A DNA stretch of 64,000 nucleotides from Prunus persica (lineage: Eukaryota; Streptophyta; Magnoliopsida; Rosales; Rosaceae): the NCBI RefSeq assembly GCF_000346465.2, contig NC_034009.1:26130042-26194041 (forward strand), read 5' to 3'. The translations under genes were made by a program, and so were the position numbers. The first letter of the stretch is position 1, and each line of letters begins with the position of its first letter. Shown here piece by piece: positions 35,575-48,705 of the stretch. The notes beneath the pieces were generated by a model. It saw only the letters and a list, made by a program, of their open reading frames with translations, made no database searches and had not been told where the DNA came from.

Positions 35575-35770
35575 AAAATATTAAGGGGCATGTTATCTAA
35601 CTCTCTCTTTTAATCTTCTTTCCTTGGATGCAATTTTCCCTTCTCCTCATGTCATGTGTCATTATCGTCTTGCACTAAAAATAAATTCATAAGCCATAAT
35701 TGCACAAATATTAAGAAGAATGATACATGTTATGAGAAAATGAGAATGTTGCTAACAGTATTCTTCAAAC
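35575..35770. mobile_element. Degenerate foldback related to the 25447 MITE
   Basis: An inverted pair (CATGTCATGTGTCATTATCG and its diverged complement ATGATACATGTTATGAG), plus an end resembling GTTGCTAACAG, recalls the foldback element at 25447-26030. Divergence is high. Confidence 0.4.
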
Positions 35771-36657
35771 ATTATGAGCAGTTAAGAATTATGATTGTGA
35801 CATTATTGTTGTGTTAGTTGTAACTCACCATTGTTTTTTTGATCCGCGTTAATCAACTTTGTAATCCAACCGTGGATTAAAGGACATTCTTCATCGTTTT
35901 GGTTTTGTGTACTAATTTGTAAGACAAGTACATATCTTCGGTTGATCTATTTTGTATTGATATTGTGTTTATGTGTAAAAGAAACTAGGTTGTTTTAGGA
36001 TATAATTAAATATCTTTTCCATATAAGTCATAAATCCTAAATCACTTAAGTAATAATGCTCAAGCGTTAAAGTTAATAAAGTTAATACGATGTTAATCAC
36101 TCATTTGAACTTACTCCATAATATGATTTGATAATTCAAAAAGTAAGCGGGGGCTCAGATCGTGGAATAGAATTACATTATGGAGTGCGCCAAAACATGT
36201 GATTAACGACATATTAACTTACTAATTGATCAGAAATTAAAGTGCAAGATTGACAGCAAAACATTTGTCATTGTTAATTGACACCGCAAAGAGAAATACA
36301 AGCCGTTCTTTCGTTTGGGCCTGAAAAACCAAATACGAAGTTTGAGCCACATTGATGACTATGGAAACACTCATTTTAGATTGGGCCTCGGATCTTTATC
36401 CATTAGCCATTTGATATCCGGTTCCGGTAATGCTCGGATACGACATGTCGCATACGCCTCTTACTACGTCGAGAGGTCGCATCAACCTACCACCCATTGA
36501 GTCGTTGAATATCAAATTGTCAATGCCGAAAGCTAGCTCTTTTGTCTTTATCTGAGGCTCTGGAAAATGGAAAGCTCCCTCTCATTTTCATTTCGTAGTT
36601 ATTCGTTGTTGTTGCGTACGCGGGTGGATCTCCCGTCTCGGTCTTCTAAAGCAGCAA

Positions 36658-36676
36658 TTGACGGTTGACTTTGACT
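36658..36676 (+). promoter_or_regulatory. W-box cluster upstream of CRK1
   Basis: Three TTGAC cores occur within 19 bp (36658, 36665 and 36671; two read TTGACT), about 260 bp before the CRK1 ATG. W-boxes bind WRKY factors and are common in pathogen- and salicylate-induced CRK promoters. Function here is inferred. Confidence 0.55.
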
Positions 36677-36934
36677 TTTGTAGAAAACGCAGCAGTAGTG
36701 ATATACCATTACCCAGCTATCATTTACACCCAACAAGCTCCTATAACCAGACCCCACGTCACCACCTGGCTCCACACATCCACGTTCAATCCACCATCAC
36801 CAACTGGTTTTTCTATCACTCACCATCGCATTCCTCCTTCTTGTGGATGGTGGATGCTACTGTTGCTTATTCAATTCCAAACGCCCCCAGAATAGATTTT
36901 GAATTATTTTCGCAACGTTGCAGCAAACTTCAAC

Positions 36935-39564
<2,630 letters not shown>

Positions 39565-40257
39565 ACTTTTTCTACACACAGCATTAGTGTTCATCCTAAG
39601 CTCACAAGACCCAGTTCACCAAACCAGCATTTCAGAATTTCATCTCCAACTTTCCAGGACTTGTATTTCTCCTATTTGTTTCCTTCAAGAGAGATGATGA
39701 GCAAGTTCAAGTGATGTAGGAGCTGAAACAGTCAAATTGCACTCAAATTTTGTGTACCTTGTATATGTTTTACAACATCGGTAGAGCAGAATGTCCTATA
39801 TATGTAAAATGTGCTGTAGAGAAATATTTGGGAGTATATATATTACTAATATTACCATGCAGGCAGAAGTAACCAAAGAAATCCTCTGTTTCTTCTTATA
39901 CATTTATATATTTCTTGTCCTATACGGATGTCCGGACGTTATTACAACGTGGATGTCAGTATTGGAAAAAATCTGTATATATATACATATAAATATAAAA
40001 TTGGCTTGATCAATATTTTCAAATGACGGTGATAATTTTAATGAACAACCGTCCTAAAGTCAAAATAAAGAAAAGTAATCTAAGGAACAATAGATGCCAG
40101 CTTTGGTTTAATTATAGGCACATGGAGAAGCAGCAGCAGCTCTACCGTTTTCAAGCTACGCGTTGCACTTTTTCTTTGTAAAAAACAATTTGGTGTGTAC
40201 AATGTCATTTGTCTGATATACAAAGACAATCTGGCAAATTTTCTCTGCAAAAGACTC
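39565..40257. other. CRK1 3' flank
   Basis: Probable 3' UTR of CRK1 in the first 200-300 bases, then AT-rich sequence with TATA-type repeats. No gene recognised. Confidence 0.5.
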
Positions 40258-40265
40258 CTTCAAAC

Positions 40266-40821
40266 TAGGGGTGGGCGCGGTCCGGTTCGGTCCGGTTCTC
40301 ACCTCAAACCGGAATCGAAATCGGTATTATTTAACCGGTCCGGTTCGGTCCGGTTTAGGCAAAAAAAATTTCGAAAACCGGCCGGTTCGGTTCTAACCGG
40401 TTCTGACCGGTTCCGGTTTTGAACCGGATTATTAATTTATTATTTTTTTAATTTTTTTTTAAAAAAAAAAATTTTTTTAATTTTTTTAATAAAAAAATTA
40501 TAATAAATAACTTATTTTTTTAGCTTAAAAATGAACAAATAATCCAATTCATACATTTAGAAATTTTTTGAAGTTGAACTTGGAAAATTAGTGATTATAG
40601 AAGTTAAAAAATGGCATTAGATTTTAAAATTTTGTAAAAATATAAATATAAAATATATGACCGGTCCGGTTCGGTCCGGTCCGGTGCGGAGAGATGTAAA
40701 ACCAGAACCGGAACCGGTTCGGTCCGGTTCCGGTCCAATTTGTTGACTTTTTTGGTCAACCGGTTTTTTTTCACCGGTTCGGTTTGGTGTTCCGGTTTTC
40801 CGGTCCCGATGCCCACCCCTA
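40266..40821. mobile_element. hAT-type MITE (556 bp) with 8-bp TSD
   Basis: Terminal inverted repeats TAGGGGTGGGC..GCCCACCCCTA are flanked by an exact 8-bp duplication CTTCAAAC (40258-40265 and 40822-40829), as expected for the hAT superfamily. Both sub-terminal regions are built of CGGTTCGGTCCGGTT-like words and their complements. There is no transposase. Short frames on both strands are by-products of the repeated words. Confidence 0.9.
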
Positions 40822-40940
40822 CTTCAAACATACATATTTTCAAGGTTGATTAAGGAAACAAAAGAAGAACATTTAAAATAACAAATGGGAGGACTCGCAA
40901 CATTTTAAATGTGCAGTTGCTATTTTCTTTTGAGATATTT

Positions 40941-41276
40941 AGTCATATACTCATTCTTAGTACTAAAACTATAAATAAACCCTATATCATTTAATTTCTA
41001 TAAACAAACTCAAAAAAAATCAAAAAATGACAGCTGGCCCTATTGAATATAATTTTGATTATTAAATTACCTATTGAGTGTTTTGGGTTTTTTTTATGAG
41101 GTTTTGGAGTTGGGTTTGTTTTAAGAAATTAATAGCAGTTTTGTAATTTAAAAGAAGTTAAAAGCCTTTTTATTATGTTGTAAATGAGCTTTAGGTGTGT
41201 TTTTAAAATTCATTTCATATAGGGTTTTTTTTTTATAATTTAGACTCCTATATTGGATATAATACTGAATCTCCCT
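40941..41276 (-). repeat. Interspersed repeat R, copy 2
   Basis: Inverted relative to the copy at 25101-25445 and similar over nearly the whole length, with small indels. It lies about 120 bp right of the hAT MITE. Confidence 0.75.
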
Positions 41277-41336
41277 TTCCTTTTTCTTTTAAAATAACAA
41301 TTGTAACAACAACTACAACACTAACAATCACAACAA

Positions 41337-41469
41337 GCAAAGGACCCACTAGTGTAGTGATTTGGAGTATTTACTCCCTCAGGTAAGGTCCTAGTTCGAG
41401 TCTTAGCATTTGTGTTGTGTGTATGAAGTTTAATATGCTATCGCTCCTTTCAATAGGAAAGTTCCTCAA
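41337..41469 (+). mobile_element. tRNA-derived SINE, copy 1
   Basis: 133 bp flanked by a 14-bp target-site duplication AACAATCACAACAA (41323-41336 and 41470-41483). Box A-like TAGTGTAGTGA and box B-like AGTTCGAGTCT are correctly ordered. The 3' end CTCCTTTCAATAGGAAAGTT resembles that of the SINE at 51517. Confidence 0.88.
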
Positions 41470-41483
41470 AACAATCACAACAA

Positions 41484-41786
41484 ATATTATTAACAAGATT
41501 AATTCTTCCCCACTTGGACGTTGTTTATCACTTATAAGACTGAGAGTGTGTTATTGAATGGTTATCTGTTGAATGTTATTCTAGCAACTGTTGGTTGTTT
41601 GCAATGGCCAAGGGTCAAAAACAGAACACAAAACACAAGAATCTTCGAATATTTATTCGAAAGTGTACCGCCAGTACCTACCTACAAACCATTTTGTAAA
41701 TTTTCAAAGATAAGAAGCCTCAAACAGGAAATTCCCACTGGAATTTTGGAGCATTCAACTCCTAATAGTCAAAGACACCCAAGTGT

Positions 41787-41828
<42 letters not shown>

Positions 41829-43229
41829 ACGTCGTTTATGTAGCTGTTGGATGGATTTTCAGTCGAAGACCGCGTCGTTTCCACTTTGTCCCCTCCTCAG
41901 TCTTTAGTCTTTGCTTCTCAGGTTTCAATTCAACTTGAACAAATTTAGACGAAATTCTTTCGTCTCTCTAGACTCTACTTGCTGTCTCTCACTCTTGACT
42001 TGTGATATAAATTGCCCTTCTATCTGTTTCGCTTAGCTTCATCTCTCCCGGAACTCCCAAGTTTCAGCTCACCGATCCAATGCAACAACAAAAGGTATGT
42101 ACACATATATGCATGTGTTGTTTTTGGAAATTCATTTTCATGGATTCAAAGCTATCATTTTTTTCGCCCTTCTATAGTTCATGCAGTTTGTGCTGGTCTC
42201 AGTTTAGTTGAATCCCAGTTCCTATGTCTTCCACAACATAGTTTTTTGTTTACTTTACATTAATTTGACATTCAATTTAAGGATATATATATAGTTCATA
42301 TATAGTTTGTGCTGGTCTCTGTTTTTCTCTTCTTCTCTTTTCTTTTGTGCCATAATAACCGAGGCTGCTTAACATCTTGCCCTTCTGTTCAGTCACCTGA
42401 GACCGGTATAGAAAGTCAGCAGTTTAGACGTTGACCGTTAGCTGTTGATGGCAACGGTGTGCTGGCTGGCGGTCATGGTGGGGATGGGTAGGGTCTCATC
42501 TTGTTGGACATTTATTTGTGTAGGTTAGCTGAGCTCAGAGAGCTGTGGTGTTCTCAAGCATCACGTTCCCTCTATAATTTAATACCGACATTAGAATCGT
42601 CATCTTCACCTTCATCCAAAATTCTGGGACCCAACTTGAAATTCTTGTGGGGTCCCTTGTTCTTGTTATAGCGATGATTGATTTCAATTTTCATCTAAAA
42701 GCCAATTAAAGGGGGCTGATAGAAACGTTTCTTCTTCCAGAATTGGCTGTGAAAGTGTGAACCCAGATAAAAACTTTGGGGCTGCAACAATTTTATGGTG
42801 ACAGATCCAATCCAAGAGACCTGCCCCTTTGACTTAAGATGTCACAGCAAAATGAACCAACCACCAGCTCAAAACTTTAAAGACGGTGCCTAAATAAATA
42901 TGAACGCTATATCTGTCCTTTCACTTTCACACCCTGATCATGATGATTTTGGACCAACCCATCTTTCCTCCTGGACTAACCACCCATCTCAATGAGATAG
43001 ATGCTTCTTTGATCAAAATATGGATTGAATTTCAAAGATTATTGGATAAAAGGCATTTGTTGGAGTTGGACAAAGCATGTTTTGATTGATCTACTGGAGC
43101 TCTCTGTTGTAATGCCATCTGTCACTCTGTTATATCTCTAATTCCATTTTGCCCAATTGTCAAACAGCTTCATATAAAGTGGATGGAGGTAGCTGCCCCT
43201 TAACTCAAAGTTTCCATTTCATCTAAAAA
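41484..43229. other. Upstream region of CRK2
   Basis: A (GA)n tract lies at about 41790-41826. 41830-42095 looks like a pyrimidine-rich leader exon ending at AACAACAAAAG followed by GTATGTAC, a plausible donor, and could be a 5' UTR exon of CRK2; this was not confirmed. The remainder shows no gene. Confidence 0.4.
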
Positions 43230-44481
43230 ATGAAGAAATGCAGCATCTCAGTCATTACCCAACATCTTCTTCTCCTGAAGATCCTGCTGCTACTAGGAAT
43301 GGCTCTAGGAGATCCAAGAACCCAGACGGTCCAAATCATGTGCGGCAAGCAACTGGAGCACAACTCAACTGTGTTTGTTCCAAACTTTGTGAGCACAATG
43401 GAAAACATCAGTGAACAAATGCGAACTTCTGGTTTTGGAGTGGCAAGGACTGGTTCAGGCCCTGACACCAACTATGGCCTAGCTCAATGCTATGGTGATC
43501 TTTCTCTTCTAGACTGTGTGCTATGCTACGCTGAGGCACGTACGGTGCTTCCCCAATGCTTTCCTTACAATGGGGGTCGGATTTACCTAGACGGTTGTTT
43601 CATGAGGTCCGAAAACTACACGTTTTATGAGGAGTTTAGAGGATCAGACGATAGGGCCGTGTGCGGGAACACAACGAGGAAGAGTACAGCGTTCGAAGAA
43701 TCAGCAAGGCAGGTTGTGCAGCGTGCAGTTGAATCTGCTCCAAGCAATGGAAGGTATGCAAGGGGTGAGGTGAGTGTTAGTGGGACGGGGAATGAATCGG
43801 CTTATGTGTTGGCTGATTGCTGGAGAACTTTGGATGAGAACTCTTGCAGGCAATGTCTGGAAAATGCATCTGTATCAATGTTGGGATGTTTGCCTTGGTC
43901 TGAGGGCAGAGCATTATACACAGGGTGCTTCATGAGGTACTCAGATAGAGATTTTCTCAACAAGGAAGTGGGGAATGGAAGTTCTAGAGGTAAAAAGGGA
44001 TGCTGCCCTTTTTTCTTGACCTGTTATAGCGAAAAGTTTGGCTTGATCATGATCAATTTTACATTGATGACTTTTGCAGGTACCATAATTGTGATAGTAG
44101 TCTCAGTTATCAGCTCCTTGGTGGTTTTGGTAGTTGGAGTAGCTATTGGATTTTATATCTGGAAGCACAGATATATACAAAAGAAACGCAGAGGTAACAA
44201 AAAGGCTTTGTTTCCCATTAGTTATTGCTTCCAGAAAGTAAATTTATTGGACATGAAGGTCAACCCCCGACTCTATTCTCTCATGAGCATTGGTAATTCT
44301 GCAGGATCAAATGATGCAGAAAAGTGGGCAAAAACCCTCAATGACAGCAGCTTAAACTTCAAGTACTCAACAATTGAAAAGGCCACGGGATCTTTCGACA
44401 TTGCCAACAAGCTTGGACAAGGAGGTTTTGGAACAGTTTATAAGGTACCTTATCTCCCTTTCTTTAATCCTATATCTTTCA

Positions 44482-44518
<37 letters not shown>

Positions 44519-45822
44519 GAACAGAACATATCTAGGATTATCAAACACATGGTCAGAAACTAAGTGGTTTTCTCCTTGCAGGGAGTTCTGGCTGATGGGA
44601 GAGAGATTGCAGTGAAGAGGCTTTTCTTTAACAACAGACACAGAGCAGCAGATTTCTATAATGAAATCAACATTATAAGCAGCGTGGAACACAAAAACTT
44701 GGTCAGGCTGTTGGGTTGTAGTTGCGCAGGACCCGAAAGCCTTCTCGTCTATGAATACCTGGCCAACAGGAGTCTTGACCGCTTCATCTTCGGTAATTTC
44801 ATAACTTTATGTTATTTAAACCTGTCTTAATGACGTGATATTTCATGCAATGCATGTAATCTTAAATGTTTTCAACAAATTTGAACAGATCAAGAAAGAG
44901 GTAAAACACTAAACTGGGACAAGAGATATGAGATCATTGTTGGGACAGCAGAAGGCTTAGTCCACCTTCACGACAACTCGAAAACAAGGATCATTCACAG
45001 AGACATAAAGGCCAGCAACATCCTTTTGGATTCAAGGCTTCGAGCTAAGATTGCAGATTTCGGGTTGGCTAGGTCTTTCGAGGAAGATAAGAGCCACATC
45101 AGCACAGCCATTGCAGGAACATTGTAAGCATATATACATTCAAACTCATTTTGGAATTGTCTTGGTGAACACAAACGTATCACACCATGAAAAACGTTTC
45201 GCTTACTGGTTTTTGTAATTAATCTCAGGGGATACATGGCTCCAGAGTACCTAGCTCATGGCCAGCTGACAGAGAAGGTAGATGTCTACAGTTTCGGAGT
45301 GCTTATATTGGAGATAGTCACTGGAAGGCAGAACAACAGGAGCAAATCTGCAGAGTACTCAGACAGCATAGTCACAATTGTAAAGCTCCCAAAATTCTTC
45401 AATTTTTTTTTTCCAATCATAAAACAATTTGGATTTTATCCTCGTACTTACTTTGTCGCTCCTGTGTTTATTTGGCTAAACAGACTTGGAAGCACTTTCA
45501 AGCAGGGACTACAGAGGAACTATACGACTCAAATTTAATGCTGCAGAATTGCAATGACGATGTTAAGGATGGGATACTGAGAGTGGTGCAAATAGGACTT
45601 CTATGCACCCAAGAGAGTCCCTCTTTACGACCCACAATGTCAAAGGCACTGCAGATGCTAACAAAGAAGGAGAAGCACCTTCCTGCACCCGCCAATCCAC
45701 CTTTTATAGATGAAAAGACCATGGAACTGAATGACACCGGCGACGACCCGGGTTACCCTCTAAATGCAGATGGTGCTTCTTCAGTTGCTAGCGTTTCATA
45801 TAGTTCTTTCTATCCCAGGTGA
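43230..45822 (+). CDS. Cysteine-rich receptor-like kinase (CRK2-like), copy 2
   Basis: Same architecture as the gene at 36935. Exons: 43230-43989, 44080-44193, 44305-44444, 44582-44792, 44889-45123, 45229-45379 and 45484-45822, giving 649 residues. Exons 2-5 (114, 140, 211, 235 nt) match copy 1 exactly, which supports a tandem duplication. A signal peptide covers about residues 1-26. The DUF26 motifs are C87/96/99 and C197/206/209. A transmembrane span follows ([20 protein letters not shown]). The kinase has [24 protein letters not shown] and DFGLAR, all canonical. The N-terminus ([13 protein letters not shown]) resembles the CRK2 subgroup. Introns 1 and 2 are 90 and 111 nt, divisible by three and stop-free, so retention would keep the frame. 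Confidence 0.95.
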
Positions 45823-46268
45823 CCACATGAGATGGAAAAGAAAGGATTCTCAAAATTCCAGAGCCACACTTCATTTTTCCAGTGAAGGAGCTCAGGAATC
45901 TCAAGTAACAACTTGGCCCTGCTCAGCTCAATAGGAAAACACATCTAATGACGGCATATTTTGAGCCACTGTGATAAAGTGCAAAGTGGCATTCGAGGAT
46001 TTGTAGATATACTGATAATGGTTGAGCCAGACTTTTAAATAAAGAATTTTTTTTTCTTCTTATTTTTCTGAGCCATGCAGTATGTGGTCAAATATAATTC
46101 GCACTTGTTAGAAGTACAATTGATCATTAGTAATGCTCTTAAAGATTGTTATTCACAGCTATGAGAGAATAATTGAAAGGAAATGTTCAAGTCCAACATC
46201 ATTCTTCTCTACCAAAGGCGCATGTTTCATGTTCAACAAAACACAATTTGAAAGATAACACACAAGAT
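45823..46268. other. Convergent 3' ends of CRK2 and MENG
   Basis: Contains the 3' UTRs of the plus-strand kinase and the minus-strand methyltransferase. No other feature seen. Confidence 0.5.
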
Positions 46269-46940
46269 TTAACGGGTGGCTACTAAGTTCCCCATGAGGC
46301 TTCCACCAATCTCATAATATCTGGCATTAGAAAAACCTACATCTAGAGCCAGCTCTTCCAACTCCTTACCTGTATTCATAGAGAACTTTTAATCAACAAA
46401 CAGTACCTTTTCTTATCCATCTTATTAAGCCAATGCACAAAGGCCTCCAAATTTGCCAAGGCACTCAAATTCACTACATTTGAAGATGGAATATATAAAC
46501 GCAGTAGTACAAAGAGAGCTTTAAACTATCAAAACAACTTCAGTGCAGGTGCCTTAAAACTAAAAGGTAACCAAAATAAAGAGCAAAAAGCATGATGCTA
46601 TGTTGATCAAGATGAATGCACCTGTCAGAAATTCCCGGATTGAACTCTTTAAGTATTTGTAATCCTCTGCAAGGCCAAAACCAGAAGCCACAGGTACAAC
46701 AACATTGTCAATCATCAATTCCTAGCAAAGGTTGAAACAGCCAGCACTCTCAGTTTGTCATGTTGCTAACAACACAAAAACATTGACCAAATTATCAAAA
46801 ACTCAAAATTTCTGGCTATGAATACCTGAGTAAAGGCAATAACTGGATTGATGCTTTTATTAAAGTCAAGGATAGATACTCTTGAGCCTGTAAACACCAG
46901 CAAGAATGAGAAACAGTAAACCACAACCAACAACTACGAT

Positions 46941-47009
<69 letters not shown>

Positions 47010-47937
47010 GAACCTGCTTTTGAAACTCTATACATTTCCTGCATGGCCTTATGTTTGTCTACTACATTTCTCAGACCATAACCCATAGTGATGGCATCAA
47101 AGTGACCATCAGAAAATGGCAAATCAATTGCATCACCTTCAACCCACCTAAGATGCAATGCATAACATGATTGATTATCCTGAATTAAAGTTCAAAACTT
47201 TTTTAGTTAATTGACCACTAGATTTACCAGTGCTCACTCAATGTTTGTGTGGAAGGCTTTTGACATCAACTTTTGCCGCGAAGAAGCAACTGATAACTGC
47301 TCTTTCGAGAAATCGAGACCAATCACCTGCTAGCGTTCAAATTACAATCTCAGTCTTAAAAACCAGTTCAGATTCATGGAAAAGCACCAAAATTTCAACA
47401 AACCAAACTTTGGTAACATCAATTGTATGACAAACAACAATGAACAAACCTTGCCACTGGACCCAACTTTCTCAGACAAGAGAAACGCCAAATCCCCACT
47501 TCCACAGCACAAATCCAACACACTGTCTCCCTTTTTAGCTCTGTCCCAAAAAGAATTTCTCTTTAAAAAAAATCGAACTTCAGATAACCAAATATCAAAA
47601 AATACCAACCGAACCCAAAAAAATATATATATTTGAATTTTACCCACTCCAGGACACTGCCATTCTTTTCCATATTCGATGCTGACCCAAGCTCAGCAAA
47701 TCATTCAACTAAAAGAAAAGAGAAAAATATCAAGACCCATTAACTATTTACAAAGAAAAGCGACACTGCAACTTGAAGTAAAATGAGCAAAAGCTTTACG
47801 TTATCGTAGACAGGGGCAATGCGGTTGAAGAGCGCCTGGCGCTTGGTCGAGGATCGGACCAGACTGCGTCTGAACCGGGAACTGGGTAGACATGGACCGG
47901 TTGAGAATGGAAGAAGATGAAGCTGAAGCGAAGCCAT
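46269..47937 (-). CDS. MENG: 2-phytyl-1,4-naphthoquinone methyltransferase (MENG); 1-nt frameshift in this sequence
   Basis: The UbiE/MenG family enzyme that methylates demethylphylloquinone, the last step of vitamin K1 synthesis in plastids. Eight exons on the minus strand: 47800-47937, 47644-47708, 47450-47540, 47238-47327, 47014-47147, 46826-46887, 46622-46721 and 46269-46369. The short N-terminus (MASLQLHLLPF..RRSLVRSSTK) resembles a transit peptide. The SAM motif I, VLDLCCGSGDLAF, is in exon 3, VIGLDFSKEQL in exon 4, DAITMGYGLRNV in exon 5 and GNLVATR at the C-terminus. Exon 4 is 90 nt, but the downstream frame needs 89. After VASS the conserved RQKLMSKAFHTNIE is one base out of frame, and the literal frame ends at TGA. 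The extra base lies around 47276-47282. It is either an assembly error or a disabled allele. Confidence 0.88.
46939..47006. repeat. (GA)n microsatellite in MENG intron 5
   Basis: About 68 bp of GA with one interruption (GCGAGAG), ending seven bases beyond the exon 5 donor. On the transcribed strand it is a long CT tract right after the splice site. Confidence 0.9.
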
Positions 47938-48705
47938 GTCAGCTATTCGTTTCTCCTTCGCTGACACATTAAAACAGAGATAGAGCTTTTTTGTGAGACT
48001 CAGTGATCGGATCAGAGAGTCGCAATCCAGTACATGATGGGCCATTGTTTCTACTGTAAGCCCAATACAGTGAACAATCTGGGCTAGCCCAATAGTTATG
48101 CTTGGACTCAAATATATGTTCGCAACTTGATGAAGCTAACCTATTATATCAAGTTCCGGTCGGATTTTTTACCCAACTCTTATCAAAACTACTATGGTGT
48201 TCAAATTTGCCTTACTTCACAAAAAATAATAATAAAGTGATATTCTGAAGGGAAGATCGAAATCGGGTGCAAAGGGATGGACACACTTCCTCAGTAACTA
48301 GTCTAACCCACGTATGCAATGCCCCACTCTTTAACTAGCCTATTTTAATTCGCCCAATAAAAATAATGAAATGATGTCACATCAGTTGGAATACAAGCTG
48401 GCGTGGCTAGAATGTACCAGCTCTGTTTGCGAGTACGAGTGATAGCAAAGACTATGTAAGCATTTCATTCATTACCAACAGTGGTAAAATTCCATAGCAT
48501 AAATGGAAGCAAATTACAATAATTTTTACCCTCTATTGATCTTGGAGAGAATAGGGTAAAGTTAATCAACCAATGTCAATGTCAGTAAAGTTTGCATTTT
48601 TCCAGATCATGTACATGAAGGCAGAGCATGCGCAGCACAAAGCACAAAACAAATTTTGCAGGAGATGAAGCATTTGGGAGAATGTACATGCAATGCAAGA
48701 GCACC
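47938..48705. other. MENG 5' flank and KNOX 3' UTR
   Basis: The left part holds the MENG promoter and 5' UTR (minus strand). About 48470-48705 is the probable 3' UTR of the KNOX gene. No other gene recognised. Confidence 0.5.

Larger units (their letters stand above)
33925..36657. other. Intergenic between polygalacturonase and CRK1
   Basis: The polygalacturonase promoter lies at its left end, with a TATAAA on the minus strand near 34030-34043. No gene recognised. Two foldback elements (34553-34714 and about 35575-35770) are listed separately. Short frames here are unsupported. Confidence 0.5.

Noticed and set aside
43230..44615. A single 461-codon exon for the CRK2-like gene
   Set aside because: Good splice sites and exact match of exon sizes with the paralogue show that the open stretch includes two stop-free introns and part of a third.
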